A DNA stretch of 37,912 nt from Halobacteriovorax sp. (GTDB lineage Bacteria > Bdellovibrionota > Bacteriovoracia > Bacteriovoracales > Bacteriovoracaceae), in contig PBCC01000072.1 in the NCBI GenBank assembly GCA_002716825.1, forward strand, positions 1-37,912, written 5' to 3'. The notes below the pieces were generated by a model. That model saw only the letters and a list, made by a program, of their open reading frames with translations, made no database searches and was not told the DNA's origin. Position numbers and translations under genes: made by a program. This document shows, piece by piece, positions 18,971-27,354 of the stretch (positions are counted from its first letter, which is position 1; the number at the start of each line of letters is the position of its first letter).

Positions 18971-20541
18971 TGCTTTCATCGGAACAACTGGATATTCTAT
19001 CTAAGCGCTACATGCTAGCGCATGGAAGATGGCAGCAATGGACTGGTTTGTGGCAGGAATGTTATGACCTAACTCTTCCTCAACATGAAAGATTTTATGG
19101 TGAAGAAAATCGTGGGGCTACACAAGCAGATCGCATTTACGATTCCACTGCTCCTATCGCTTTACAGGAATTTGCGTCGAAGGCTCAAGATGGATTGACT
19201 CCGGAGTTCTCCAGGTGGGCACGTTTAACTCCTGGGATCGCAGATATGTCTGCTATACAAAAGCGGGATTTAGCGAAACAACTCGAGTTAATTACCAACG
19301 AAGTTTTTCAAGCTATACATCGTTCAAACTTTGATTCCCAAGTACATGAGACTTATCTCGATCTTGCCATTGGTACTGGCAACATGGTTTGCAACGAAGA
19401 CGATGACGATCAATTGCGATTTGTCACGATTCCTCAGACTCAAGTAATTCTCGATACAGGTCCGACAGGTAAGGTTGACGGACGATTCCGCACTCGTTCC
19501 ATGCCGATTGAACATATTATGTTAGAATGGCCCAAAGCTGTTTTGCCTGCTCAAGCAGTGCAGCAAGGCCAGAACGATAGAAATAAAAAATTTAATATTA
19601 TTGAATCGACCTATCGTGATTGGAGCGCAAAGAAAACAGAAACATGGCATTATTGTGTCTGGCTTGAGAATCCCAAAGAGTCCATTTTCACAGATACCTA
19701 TAAAGGACAGGGATCTCTCCCGTGGGTAAATCCACGCTGGAGCGTTGCCGCCGGAGAGGTTTACGGAAGAGGACCGCTTCTCAGTGTACTCGGAGATGTG
19801 AAGGTCACAAACCTCATTGTCCAGATGCTTCTGGAAGCTGGTGAGATTGCAATCACAGGTCTTTGGCAAGCAGAAAGTGACGGCATCTTAAACCCAGAAA
19901 CTATCCGTCTTGTTCCCGGTGTTATCATTCCAAAGGCTCCTGACTCTCGAGGATTAGAACCTGTTGCCACTGGGTCTAACTTTGATGTAGGTCAAATGCT
20001 TCTTGGAGATTTACGTGGCAATATTCGTAGAGCGCTTTTCGATGAAGATCTAGGCCCGCCTGTTGGTACACCTATGAGCGCAACAGAAGTTTCGGCTCGT
20101 ATGCAGCAAATATTCCGTCGCATGGGATCAGCCTATGGACGTCTTGAACGTGAGTTCGTACAGCCTCTTGTCAAACGGGTTATTTATATTCTGAAGAAGA
20201 AGGGACGTATTGAAATACCCAAAATAGACGGAAGGGAGATTGACATTATTTCTGTATCTCCCATGGCTAGCGCACAAGCACAGGAAGATGTTGTCCGCTA
20301 TCAAAAATTCGTTGGAGCCTTACAGGGAACTTTTGGGCCGGAAGTAATGCCATTGTTAATGAATCCACAAACTGTTGCTCAATGGTTAATGGAACAATAC
20401 GAATTAAAGCCAAGTTTGCTTTATGATGAAAAAGAAAAACAGGAATTGTTAGGACAGATACAACAAATGGCGCCTCAAATGGGAGGAGGCGGAGGTGCTC
20501 CACCAGGAGGTGCTCCACCAGGAGGCTCACCATTAGGGTAA
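18970..20541 (+). CDS. Portal (head-to-tail connector) protein
   Basis: 523 residues, the usual length for T7-like connectors. Family landmarks: RWQQWTGLWQECYDLTLPQH near the N terminus, FASKAQDGLTPEFSRWARL, the wing region GEVYGRGPLLSVLGDVKVTN, PVGTPMSATEVSARMQQIFR at about 365, and FVQPLVKRVIYILKKKG. It forms the dodecameric DNA channel at the tail vertex. The C terminus is a Gly/Pro repeat (GGAPPGGAPPGG) encoded by tandem copies of GGTGCTCCACCAGGA. Confidence 0.92.
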   Translation: MLSSEQLDILSKRYMLAHGRWQQWTGLWQECYDLTLPQHERFYGEENRGATQADRIYDSTAPIALQEFASKAQDGLTPEFSRWARLTPGIADMSAIQKRDLAKQLELITNEVFQAIHRSNFDSQVHETYLDLAIGTGNMVCNEDDDDQLRFVTIPQTQVILDTGPTGKVDGRFRTRSMPIEHIMLEWPKAVLPAQAVQQGQNDRNKKFNIIESTYRDWSAKKTETWHYCVWLENPKESIFTDTYKGQGSLPWVNPRWSVAAGEVYGRGPLLSVLGDVKVTNLIVQMLLEAGEIAITGLWQAESDGILNPETIRLVPGVIIPKAPDSRGLEPVATGSNFDVGQMLLGDLRGNIRRALFDEDLGPPVGTPMSATEVSARMQQIFRRMGSAYGRLEREFVQPLVKRVIYILKKKGRIEIPKIDGREIDIISVSPMASAQAQEDVVRYQKFVGALQGTFGPEVMPLLMNPQTVAQWLMEQYELKPSLLYDEKEKQELLGQIQQMAPQMGGGGGAPPGGAPPGGSPLG

Positions 20542-20545
20542 AGTT

Positions 20546-21004
20546 ATGGTTTATTCCAAGTTCTTCAGAGTTAGTGTCTGGCTTTTAACATCTATACTTT
20601 TTCTGCTCTATCCTTTGCAAAGCTCTTTCTCACAGGCAAGAGAACATAGCACTAGAACTTCTATATCTCCCTGTGGTAATCCCAATACACAATTAGAGAA
20701 CTTAACAGGTTTCTTTGAGTACAAATGGAAAGCGACTTATTTTGATCTTGGACCAGTTCAAAAAGATAACTGGATTAAACATTATGGCTTTGAAGATAGA
20801 GATATAGCACTTGTTCGTGTCTTCCAGAGTCCTGCACAACCAACACTTGCAGTTGTTGCAGCTCGTAGATTCCAGAATTTTTTAGATGGTAAATTATTGG
20901 TAGATGTGTTTTGTATTATTCTGGCAGAGAAAAATGCTCCTGTTCGATCATACGAACCTGAAGAGCTAGAACAAATTCTTCTTGGACCAGGATCAGATAC
21001 TTAA
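20546..21004 (+). CDS. Secreted protein of unknown function in head operon
   Basis: 152 residues with a convincing signal sequence: basic start (MVYSKFFR), hydrophobic core (VSVWLLTSILFLLYPL) and a Ser/Ala-rich exit (QSSFSQAREH), cleavable near residue 30. The mature part is about 120 residues: FFEYKWKATYFDLGP, NWIKHYGFEDRDIALVRVF, PTLAVVAARRFQNFLDGK and two cysteines that could form a disulphide. Export of a protein from between portal and scaffold is unusual; it may be a lysis, exclusion or envelope-acting factor. No family recognised. Confidence 0.6.
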   Translation: MVYSKFFRVSVWLLTSILFLLYPLQSSFSQAREHSTRTSISPCGNPNTQLENLTGFFEYKWKATYFDLGPVQKDNWIKHYGFEDRDIALVRVFQSPAQPTLAVVAARRFQNFLDGKLLVDVFCIILAEKNAPVRSYEPEELEQILLGPGSDT

Positions 21005-21261
21005 TGAAAGTTATTACTAAGAAAAATACTATTCCACGTCGTTTTCGTTCCAGTAATGCTGAAGAAGAGGCTAAAATTAATCTTGCTGTACGATCCTGTT
21101 TCTCCGGAACAGACGGTGATATGGTACTTTCCTATTTGCAAAATGTTACTTTTAACACCATTCTTGAACCTGACACTCATAGTGAAAAGCATTTATGGAT
21201 GCAAGAAGGCGCGAAAGCTTTAGTATGGACAATACAGGAAAGAATTAAGGAAGCATCATGA
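21004..21261 (+). CDS. Bbp19-like small structural protein
   Basis: 85 residues in a TAATG overlap. The pattern LAVRSCFSGTDGDMVLSYL, then FNTILEPDTHSEKHLWMQEG and AKALVWTIQERI fits the small helical family typified by Bordetella phage Bbp19: 'cF.g.dG..vL..L...', 'E......eG.ralv..I'. Such genes regularly lie between portal and scaffold in podoviruses. Role unknown, probably head assembly. It overlaps the scaffold start by ATGA. Confidence 0.65.
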   Translation: MKVITKKNTIPRRFRSSNAEEEAKINLAVRSCFSGTDGDMVLSYLQNVTFNTILEPDTHSEKHLWMQEGAKALVWTIQERIKEAS

Positions 21262-22142
21262 GCGAGACATTTGCTACGGCAGAGATAGAAGCAGACGCAA
21301 CTCTTCCAAATATTCCAGCGCCATCACCAGAGCCAGCTCCTGCGATTAAACCTGGTAAAGAACCTATTGGCGGACATGCTCCAGAAATTCAGAATAATGA
21401 TTCTGGTCAACCACAACCGGAATATATGCCTGACAAATTCTGGAATGCAGAGACACAGACACCCAATGTTGAACAAATGGCTAAGTCTTATTCTGAACTT
21501 GAGACGGCACATACTACTAAGACAGAAGCTTTGCGTACTGACATTGAACGTAAATTTCATGAAGGACGATTGTCTCAAAGACCTGAAGCTGCCAGTGATT
21601 ATAAAGCGCAACCACCAGACGGTTTCCTACCATCAGATACTACTTTTAATGCTGATGAAGGCAATCCGATGTTAAAGTTCTGGCGTGAAACAGCTTATAA
21701 CTTAGGTTTAAGTCAGCCTCAGTTTGAATCTGGCATTGCTGCTTTTATAGACAATGTAATGCACGATGCTCCTAATCCAGATCAGGCAATGGCTTCTCTT
21801 GGAGAAAATGGAAAAGATAGATTTGACAGTGTACAGACTTGGTTGCAAGGTCAACTTGGTGAAGATGCTCTGCAACATTTTGGTCCCGTATTAGGTTCAG
21901 GAGAAGGTGTACAATATTTAGAGAAGGTAATTGCCATGACAAAGGATTATCAGCAAGGCGGTGGTCAAGCACCGACTGGCGCAAAGGGCAAGCATACTAA
22001 AGAGTCTTTGGAAGCATTAATGAAAACTCCCGGCTATGCTGATCCTCATAAACGTGATCCGAGAGTTGTTCAAGAAGTGCAGGACGGTTGGAAAGCATTG
22101 ATACCAGATCCTGAAGAGATGTTAAGAACAGACCGACGATAG
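21258..22142 (+). CDS. Capsid assembly scaffolding protein
   Basis: 294 residues. The N terminus is acidic, Pro/Ala-rich and disordered (IPAPSPEPAPAIKPGKEP). It then carries YMPDKFWNAETQTPNVEQMA and a KSYSELE helix, typical of T7-like scaffolds ('P.kFW..etg...ve.l.ksY.eLE'). The middle is PPDGFLPSDTTFNADEGN with GNPMLKFWRETAYNLGLSQ, and the C terminus is a basic helical region that in this family contacts the capsid. It follows the portal and precedes the capsid gene. Confidence 0.85.
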   Translation: MSETFATAEIEADATLPNIPAPSPEPAPAIKPGKEPIGGHAPEIQNNDSGQPQPEYMPDKFWNAETQTPNVEQMAKSYSELETAHTTKTEALRTDIERKFHEGRLSQRPEAASDYKAQPPDGFLPSDTTFNADEGNPMLKFWRETAYNLGLSQPQFESGIAAFIDNVMHDAPNPDQAMASLGENGKDRFDSVQTWLQGQLGEDALQHFGPVLGSGEGVQYLEKVIAMTKDYQQGGGQAPTGAKGKHTKESLEALMKTPGYADPHKRDPRVVQEVQDGWKALIPDPEEMLRTDRR

Positions 22143-22147
22143 TCGTG

Positions 22148-22342
22148 TCACAGAGCGCCACCATTACATGCGGGCATCATTGACCAATCTGCCACGTTAT
22201 GCAGAGCGGCGTCAGACATAGCTTCTTTTTCAGCTTGGCTCTCAGTTCTATTACAAATAGTCCAAGACTCTATAATGTTATCCTCTGCGTCGTAGGTAGT
22301 AACTATCCAATCCATATCCAAGTCGTATATCTTGGTGTTCAT
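22148..22342 (-). CDS. Small minus-strand protein inserted before capsid gene
   Basis: About 64 residues from ATG 22342 (a GTG at 22360 is an alternative). The sequence MNTKIYDLDMDWIVTTYDAE, then NIIESWTICNRTESQAEKEA and DWSMMPA has an organised look: W-x-V strand, 'sW.I.nRTE.eAe.EA' helix. It lies opposite to all surrounding morphogenesis genes, 5 bases from the scaffold stop, so it needs its own promoter in 22343-22576. Function unknown; probably an early/accessory gene. Confidence 0.55.
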   Translation of the reverse strand: MNTKIYDLDMDWIVTTYDAEDNIIESWTICNRTESQAEKEAMSDAALHNVADWSMMPACNGGAL

Positions 22343-22576
22343 GCTTGTCACACCCGTCACTTTCGCTTTAAGTTATTGATTAATAAGACTTCTATTGTGA
22401 CAAAGAAGGTTACACACGTTACAACGGAAGTGGTGCAGTGACTTGCGCTTGTAGACTAAAGATTATTATTTATGTACGGCCCCACCGTTTTTAGGTAGCC
22501 CTAACGGAATAACTACTAGCGAGCGATCTGGGAACAACCGTTGTTATCCTATTGACCCTTTAACGGAGTACGGCTC
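22343..22576. promoter_or_regulatory. Divergent intergenic leader of capsid gene
   Basis: No gene fits here. GTGGTGCAGTG (22430-22440) is shared with elements before tail tubular A and the tail fibre. GTGCA/TGCGC around it can form a small hairpin. TATTAT (22466) 15 bases after TTGCGC is a possible plus promoter. CCGTT and AACGG arms enclose an AGG/CCT pair near 22485-22507, and AACAACcGTTGTT (22533-22545) is a perfect dyad. ACGGAG lies 8 bases before the capsid ATG. Together this looks like a capsid-gene leader with its own transcription or processing start. Confidence 0.5.
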
Positions 22577-23410
22577 ATGTCGACTAGTATCCCGACATGG
22601 TTTATTACCATGTTCGATACCGATGTGAAGCACGCTTATCAACGCGGAGGTTCAAACCTTCGTGGCTTCACACGGCAAAAGTCGGGCGTCCAGGGCGATC
22701 AGGTTCGATTCAATAAATACGGTACTGGCAGTCTCGGTATAAAAGACCGTCACGGCTTGGTTCCGGTAATGAATGCGGATCACACGGTTGTCAATGTAAC
22801 TCTCATCGATAGATACGGTGGCGAATACATTAATGACCTTGATGAGCTCAAGACGAATCTCGACGAACGGCAAGCTGCAGCAATTGCTCTTGCTATGGCA
22901 GCAGGACGTCAGCACGATGATTTCATCACTGATGCTGTTCTTGACAGCTTACCATCAGGCCAGACTACTGTTCATGGTAGTGGCGGCCTTACCAAAGCGA
23001 AGGTTCAAACAACCTTTGAAAACTTCAATAGTGGGAACATTCCGAATGATGGGCAGCGTGTCTGGCTGATAGCACCAAGTCAGTGGACTGATTTGCTTGA
23101 TATTTCGGAGTTTGCGAACCAAGACTTTATCGGTCCGGATAGCCTACCTTGGGTGACTGGAGTAACCGCGAAGCGTTGGCTCGGGTTCTTCTTCATGCTC
23201 TATACCAATCTGCCAACTGGCGGTTCAAATAGTTCTCGACAAACTATTGCTTGGCATACCCCAGCTATGGGTTCTGCTGCTGCAGTAGATATGATGACTA
23301 ACTTTGACTGGGTACCGGAGCGTGGCGAGTACTTCTCTCAAATTAGACTTTCGGCCAACGCTGTACGCATCGATGATGCTGGCGTGTTCGAAGTAGAATG
23401 TACGGAGTAG
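22577..23410 (+). CDS. Major capsid protein
   Basis: 277 residues. It starts MSTSIPTWFITMFDTDVKHA with the QRGGSNLRGFTRQKSGVQGD region, followed by FNKYGTGSLGIKDRHGLVPV, YINDLDELKTNLDERQAAAI, an alpha-rich A-domain (LIAPSQWTDLLDISEFANQD) and DWVPERGEYFSQIRLSANAV near the C terminus. This order is that of the short HK97-fold podoviral capsid family (Phage_capsid_2-like). Position after scaffold and a long leader, and the strong ribosome site, agree. Not T7 gp10-like in sequence. Confidence 0.88.
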   Translation: MSTSIPTWFITMFDTDVKHAYQRGGSNLRGFTRQKSGVQGDQVRFNKYGTGSLGIKDRHGLVPVMNADHTVVNVTLIDRYGGEYINDLDELKTNLDERQAAAIALAMAAGRQHDDFITDAVLDSLPSGQTTVHGSGGLTKAKVQTTFENFNSGNIPNDGQRVWLIAPSQWTDLLDISEFANQDFIGPDSLPWVTGVTAKRWLGFFFMLYTNLPTGGSNSSRQTIAWHTPAMGSAAAVDMMTNFDWVPERGEYFSQIRLSANAVRIDDAGVFEVECTE

Positions 23411-23414
23411 TAAC

Positions 23415-23702
23415 ATGGCTCTTGATACAACAGCTTTGACCTCAACCACTCCCGGCTCTGCGTTAGCGGCCGGCAGTGCTCCTCAACGAATTTGGCACTA
23501 TGTCACCAACGATACTATCGCTGCTGCCATAGGATCGAATTATTTCAACAACGCATCCGATCGTTTGGCGGCTGGAGATATTATACTTATTTCCGGTGAT
23601 ATGGATGGGACACTACTTGCTCAAGGAGTTATTGTAAGAAGCAATGCTTCCTTTGGAACTGCAGGTGGTGCAATTGTAGTAGCAGCTTTTGCTAGCTCAT
23701 AG
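23415..23702 (+). CDS. Probable capsid decoration protein
   Basis: 95 residues with GGAG 7 bases upstream. Ala/Thr/Ser-rich and beta-predicted (ALTSTTPGSALAAGSAPQRI, then WHYVTNDTIAAAIGSNYFNN and LAAGDIILISGDMDGTLLAQ, ending GGAIVVAAFASS). Small proteins with 'W.Y.T.Dt......yFn.....l..GDii' follow the capsid gene in many phages and decorate or stabilise the head. An intrinsic terminator follows 36 bases later. Confidence 0.6.
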   Translation: MALDTTALTSTTPGSALAAGSAPQRIWHYVTNDTIAAAIGSNYFNNASDRLAAGDIILISGDMDGTLLAQGVIVRSNASFGTAGGAIVVAAFASS

Positions 23703-23714
23703 ATCCGTAGCTTT

Positions 23715-23915
23715 TTAGCCTCCTTCCTGCGGATCAGATGGGGTCGGTTCCAAAGAGCCGGCCCCATTCTTTATTAACTGATCATGGCAGCTTCCAATAT
23801 GAACCCAACGTCCACTACCTGTTACAATAATCTGATTGCCTACAAGCCCTGTCTTTTTACAGATTTCACAGGTACTACGCGGCCTGTTGTCTTGTCGTCT
23901 TCTTGACTTCTTCAT
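23715..23915 (-). CDS. Small zinc-finger-like protein beside ArdC
   Basis: 66 residues. A basic start (MKKSRRRQDNRPRS) leads to CEICKKTGLVGNQIIVTGSG, then RWVHIGSCHDQLI: C-x2-C, later H-x3-C-H, a likely zinc site. The C terminus (NGAGSLEPTPSDPQEGG) is encoded across a strong hairpin. It overlaps the antirestriction gene by 41 bases and is read in the same direction, so the pair is an operon. No clear ribosome site. A DNA- or protein-binding cofactor of the neighbour is a guess. Confidence 0.55.
   Translation of the reverse strand: MKKSRRRQDNRPRSTCEICKKTGLVGNQIIVTGSGRWVHIGSCHDQLIKNGAGSLEPTPSDPQEGG
23738..23775 (+). terminator. Intrinsic terminator of capsid operon
   Basis: ATGGGGTCGG (23738-23747) pairs with CCGGCCCCAT (23758-23767), ten pairs with one G-U, around a 10-base loop. 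TTCTTTATT follows on the plus strand. It lies just below the decoration gene and inside the 3' part of the convergent zinc-finger gene. It implies that tail genes from 24830 on need their own transcript start or antitermination. Confidence 0.7.
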
Positions 23916-24774
23916 TTAAGTAATCCACGGCTTTCTGAGCCTCACCGGCACATTTCATAATGATTGTGCGATCTTCCTTTACAAGCTTGAGCCAGCTTTT
24001 CAAATATTTCAGATGGTCTGCTCTTGGAGTTGTTTTATCTGCAATGCCAAGCTGGCCGCAAAGAAAGGCGGAGGTAAGTTCCGCCACCAGTTCTTCAATA
24101 GCGTAAGCATTGTCTCCGAATTTACCAAACTTTCTATCTAGCCGGTCTTCGTGTCCCGTCGCATGTCCGAGCTCATGGAACAACACCGAATAGACATGAT
24201 AAGCCGCTGTTCCATCCGTTGTTGTAAGGAAATGCTCCCTGGGTGGCATATGTATTTCATTCTTTGTCGGGAAGAAACAGGCAGACATGCCGCCCCAGAA
24301 GATTCGAATTTTGGTTGCCTCCACAAACTTATCACAGGTATCGATGTAGACATCATCTGATAATACCATTTCTTCTGGGGTTGGAGGACTCCATCCTTCA
24401 ATTTGATCTGCATTCCAGACTCGCAGTGTTTTACGAACCCACCAGCTATGTGCAACTTTTTCTCCGTCAGAATCTAGGGATACGTCTGTCTTCCTATCTA
24501 GGAAAACAATTTTTGTATGCTTTTCTTCTGGCTTAACTTTTGCGCCAAGACGGTTCCATTGACGGATTCCAGCCCAATAAGGTGTTGAATATCCTTTAGC
24601 TTGTGCTTTGAAAAGAAGAACAAGGATATTCATTCCTTTGTAGTTATTGCCAGTTTGAGCATTTACAGGACAATCCCCTCCAATAATTTGCCAAGGTTTT
24701 GTCCAATTTCCGCTCTCGACACCTTCCTCAAGAGCGGCAATGATGTTATCTGTTAGTTCGTTTAAGTGTTCCAT
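23875..24774 (-). CDS. ardC: ArdC-type antirestriction protein with zincin domain
   Basis: 299 residues from ATG 24774 (AAGGA 7 bases upstream; frame is open further but would overlap the tail gene). The N-terminal ArdC domain is seen in IIAALEEGVESGNWTKPWQI, NAQTGNNYKGMNILVLLF and PYWAGIRQWNRLGAKVKPEE. The C-terminal metallopeptidase has HELGHATGHEDR (H-E-x-x-H with a third His) and downstream EELVAELTSAFLCGQLGI. ArdC-type proteins protect incoming DNA from restriction and coat single strands. It sits on the minus strand within the structural block, with a zinc-finger partner, like an acquired accessory cassette. Confidence 0.85.
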   Translation of the reverse strand: MEHLNELTDNIIAALEEGVESGNWTKPWQIIGGDCPVNAQTGNNYKGMNILVLLFKAQAKGYSTPYWAGIRQWNRLGAKVKPEEKHTKIVFLDRKTDVSLDSDGEKVAHSWWVRKTLRVWNADQIEGWSPPTPEEMVLSDDVYIDTCDKFVEATKIRIFWGGMSACFFPTKNEIHMPPREHFLTTTDGTAAYHVYSVLFHELGHATGHEDRLDRKFGKFGDNAYAIEELVAELTSAFLCGQLGIADKTTPRADHLKYLKSWLKLVKEDRTIIMKCAGEAQKAVDYLNEEVKKTTRQQAA

Positions 24775-24786
24775 AAGATAATCCTT

Positions 24787-24813
24787 GTGGTGCGGTGCTT
24801 TCATCGGCATCGC
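24787..24813 (+). promoter_or_regulatory. GTGGTGCGGTGC element with hairpin, before tail tubular A
   Basis: GTGGTGCGGTGC at 24787-24798 is identical to 36098-36109. GCGGTGC (24792-24798) can pair with GCATCGC (24807-24813), one G-U, around an 8-base loop. It ends 17-32 bases before the start at 24830 and overlaps, on the other strand, the upstream region of ardC. A shared operon-head element is inferred. Confidence 0.5.
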
Positions 24814-24829
24814 CAGAGAGTATCCAGCT

Positions 24830-25414
24830 ATGCCGACTTCCAAAGAAGAGATCGCCTCCGCCGCTCTAACTCTAGTTGGAGCTAATGCTATTAGCTCTTT
24901 TACAGAAGATTCAAATGAAGCTAGAGCAGCCGATGCGTTATATGAGACAGAACTCAAAACTTTATTAAGTGAGCATCCTTGGCGATTTGCCATGAAATCA
25001 CAGGCTATGGTGAAACTAGCCGTAGCTCCTTCATCTGCTCATGAAGCAGCCTACCCTGTCCCTTCAGACTGCATTAAACCTCATTCTGTGCACAGAGGTA
25101 CGACACAATACAAAGTGATCAAGGAGTTCGAGGTTTTTGGCAATGAGATCCATACATGGTCTGATGATGAGTTCATTCTGGATTATGTTGCAAGAGTAAC
25201 TGAGGATCTCTTTCCTGCTTGGTTTGTTACTATTCTTGAATATCGATTGGCCTCTGTTTTCTCTGCGGCAGTAGCTCACAATGGTGAATTAGCGAATCAC
25301 TGGGCAGGGCAAGCAAGACAGAAAGTAATAGAGGGCAAGCATATAGATTCCTCACAGGATGAGCCAAATCGAATACACCCTGAAAGGTTTACAGAGTATA
25401 AGAGGGCTTTCTAG
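24830..25414 (+). CDS. Tail tubular protein A (gp11-like)
   Basis: 194 residues from ATG 24830; a longer frame from TTG 24785 would include the leader element. The N terminus MPTSKEEIASAALTLVGANA, ISSFTEDSNEARAADALYET, then LLSEHPWRFAM is the characteristic opening of T7-like tail tubular A/adaptor proteins. FVTILEYRLASVFSAAVAHN follows, ending in a basic segment. It forms the ring that links portal and nozzle. Confidence 0.85.
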   Translation: MPTSKEEIASAALTLVGANAISSFTEDSNEARAADALYETELKTLLSEHPWRFAMKSQAMVKLAVAPSSAHEAAYPVPSDCIKPHSVHRGTTQYKVIKEFEVFGNEIHTWSDDEFILDYVARVTEDLFPAWFVTILEYRLASVFSAAVAHNGELANHWAGQARQKVIEGKHIDSSQDEPNRIHPERFTEYKRAF

Positions 25415-27354
25415 TGGTGGCATTCCGAAGTTCTGATCTTCTTCAAACCAACTTTGCTGCTGGTGAAATCGATTCAGAAATGCAACATCGTACTGATGTT
25501 GGTGCTTATGGCGCTGCGGTTGGTACGCTGATTAACTTTCTGCCCAGACTGCATGGAGGAGTTCGGACTAAGCCAGGAACTATATTTCACCAAGAACTGA
25601 TAGGAGATGTAAAGCTTTTCCCTTTTATCTTCTCTGAAGAGCAAGCCTATATTATGGCTTTCAGCACAACCCGTCTGGATATTTATCACAATGACGGAAC
25701 TGTAGCTGTTAGCAATATTACCACTCCCTATAGCTCTAGCCAGTGGCAGGATATTAAATTAGTGCAATCAGGTGATGTGGCAATTATCTGTCATCCGGAT
25801 GTGGTGACACAAAAGCTTACTCGTACAGGAGCCTCTGCTTTCAGTCTTTCCACTTTTTCTTTTGATGCAGCTGTTACTGGAGCCCTAGCTCTGAAACATG
25901 TTCCATTTTACAGATTCGCTGATTCAGACATCACTCTGACGCCAGGATCTGCCGGTAGTGGCAGCAGTCATACACTGACTGCATCAGCGGCTCTTTTTAC
26001 TTCCAATCATGTAGGAGTTCGATTTCGGCATAAAGGCAAGCAAATGTTAATCACTGCGGTGGGTAGCGGCACCTCCGCAACCGCCACAAACCAGGAAGCA
26101 TTAGAGAACACTGATGCTGAAACAGACTGGGATGAGGAAGTTTTCAGTTCAGAACGTGGTTTTCCAGGCTGCGTATGTTTTCATGATCAACGCCTATGCT
26201 TTGGTGGATCGGCATCGAAAAGATCGGGGATATGGCTATCTCAGACAGGACAGTTCTTTAATTTTGATGCTGCTGAAGGTTTAGATGATGAAGCTATCTG
26301 GTCTGGTGTAGATGATGATCGAGTACAACAAGTTCGACATTTACTAAGCCACGGACATTTACAGATTTTCTGTGATGATACAGAAGCCTTCGTACCTGAG
26401 ACTGCAACGAAACCTATTACTCCTGAGAATTTTGCCATTCGCAGTCAAACCAGATATGGAATTTTAGATAGAGTTCCTCCGGAGATTCTGGATGAAGGGA
26501 CAATCTATGCTCAAAGATTCGGGCAAGGTATTCGAGAGTTTATGTTTACGGATTTAACTCAACGATATAATGCAGATCTTGTCTCCGTTTTAGACGCTCG
26601 AGCTATTAACGATCCTGTGTCTATGACAACAGTTCCTGCTTCACCAGATCGCCCTGAAATGTATACTTATATTGTAATGGCTGATGGTACTATCGCAGTA
26701 CTGCATTCTCTTCGTTCTGAGAAAATTGTAGCTTGGGCAAGATGGCAAGCTACTAACTCATTATATAAACAAGTCATTAATGTATTAGGTAGAGTTTTCG
26801 TATCAGTTCGAAGAACTATTAACTCTGCAACTAAATATTATCTTGAGGAAGTCAGCTATGACACAACTCTTGAATCTGCCAAAGTTGTCACCGCATCTGC
26901 CACAGCTACATTTACGGGACTCGCACATCTTGAAGGAGAATTAGTACACGCAGTGAAAGATAATATCTCTCCTATTGGTACAGGCACAGTTTCCAGTGGC
27001 AGTGTTACTTTTCCTGAAACAACCACAAATCCGCATATTGGTATTCATACAGATTCAACTTTTACGACTCTTCCGATTGAATTTACACAAGACCCATCGA
27101 GAACCTCGATACGAAGAAAACGTATTGCACAAGCTGTCATTGGCGTGAAAGATGGTATTGCAATTAAAGCCGGTAGTGCTGGTGCATTGCACATCTGGAA
27201 TGTTGACAGTGACTTTTCTCTTGACCCAGTAGCTAAGACACAAAGAGTGAGAGTTTTCCCGACAGGTTACAATGATGATGCAACATTATCTGTAACTGCA
27301 AGTGTACCTGTGCCAATTACTATTCTTTCTCTTGCATGTAGGATCGCATACTAA
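25414..27354 (+). CDS. Tail tubular protein B (tail nozzle)
   Basis: 646 residues from GTG 25414, overlapping the tail A stop. The opening LLQTNFAAGEIDSEMQHRTD, then LINFLPRLHGGVRTKPGTIF is the hallmark of podoviral nozzle proteins ('nf..GelsP.l..R.Dl..y......NfiplpqGgv..RpGt'). CFHDQRLCFGGSASKRSGIW is the second conserved strand cluster; later parts are beta-propeller-like repeats. It builds the short tail tube below the portal adaptor. Confidence 0.87.
   Translation: MVAFRSSDLLQTNFAAGEIDSEMQHRTDVGAYGAAVGTLINFLPRLHGGVRTKPGTIFHQELIGDVKLFPFIFSEEQAYIMAFSTTRLDIYHNDGTVAVSNITTPYSSSQWQDIKLVQSGDVAIICHPDVVTQKLTRTGASAFSLSTFSFDAAVTGALALKHVPFYRFADSDITLTPGSAGSGSSHTLTASAALFTSNHVGVRFRHKGKQMLITAVGSGTSATATNQEALENTDAETDWDEEVFSSERGFPGCVCFHDQRLCFGGSASKRSGIWLSQTGQFFNFDAAEGLDDEAIWSGVDDDRVQQVRHLLSHGHLQIFCDDTEAFVPETATKPITPENFAIRSQTRYGILDRVPPEILDEGTIYAQRFGQGIREFMFTDLTQRYNADLVSVLDARAINDPVSMTTVPASPDRPEMYTYIVMADGTIAVLHSLRSEKIVAWARWQATNSLYKQVINVLGRVFVSVRRTINSATKYYLEEVSYDTTLESAKVVTASATATFTGLAHLEGELVHAVKDNISPIGTGTVSSGSVTFPETTTNPHIGIHTDSTFTTLPIEFTQDPSRTSIRRKRIAQAVIGVKDGIAIKAGSAGALHIWNVDSDFSLDPVAKTQRVRVFPTGYNDDATLSVTASVPVPITILSLACRIAY

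Noticed and set aside
24785-24829. TTG start for tail tubular A
   Set aside because: The extra 15 residues translate the shared leader element and hairpin; ATG 24830 matches the family's usual N terminus.
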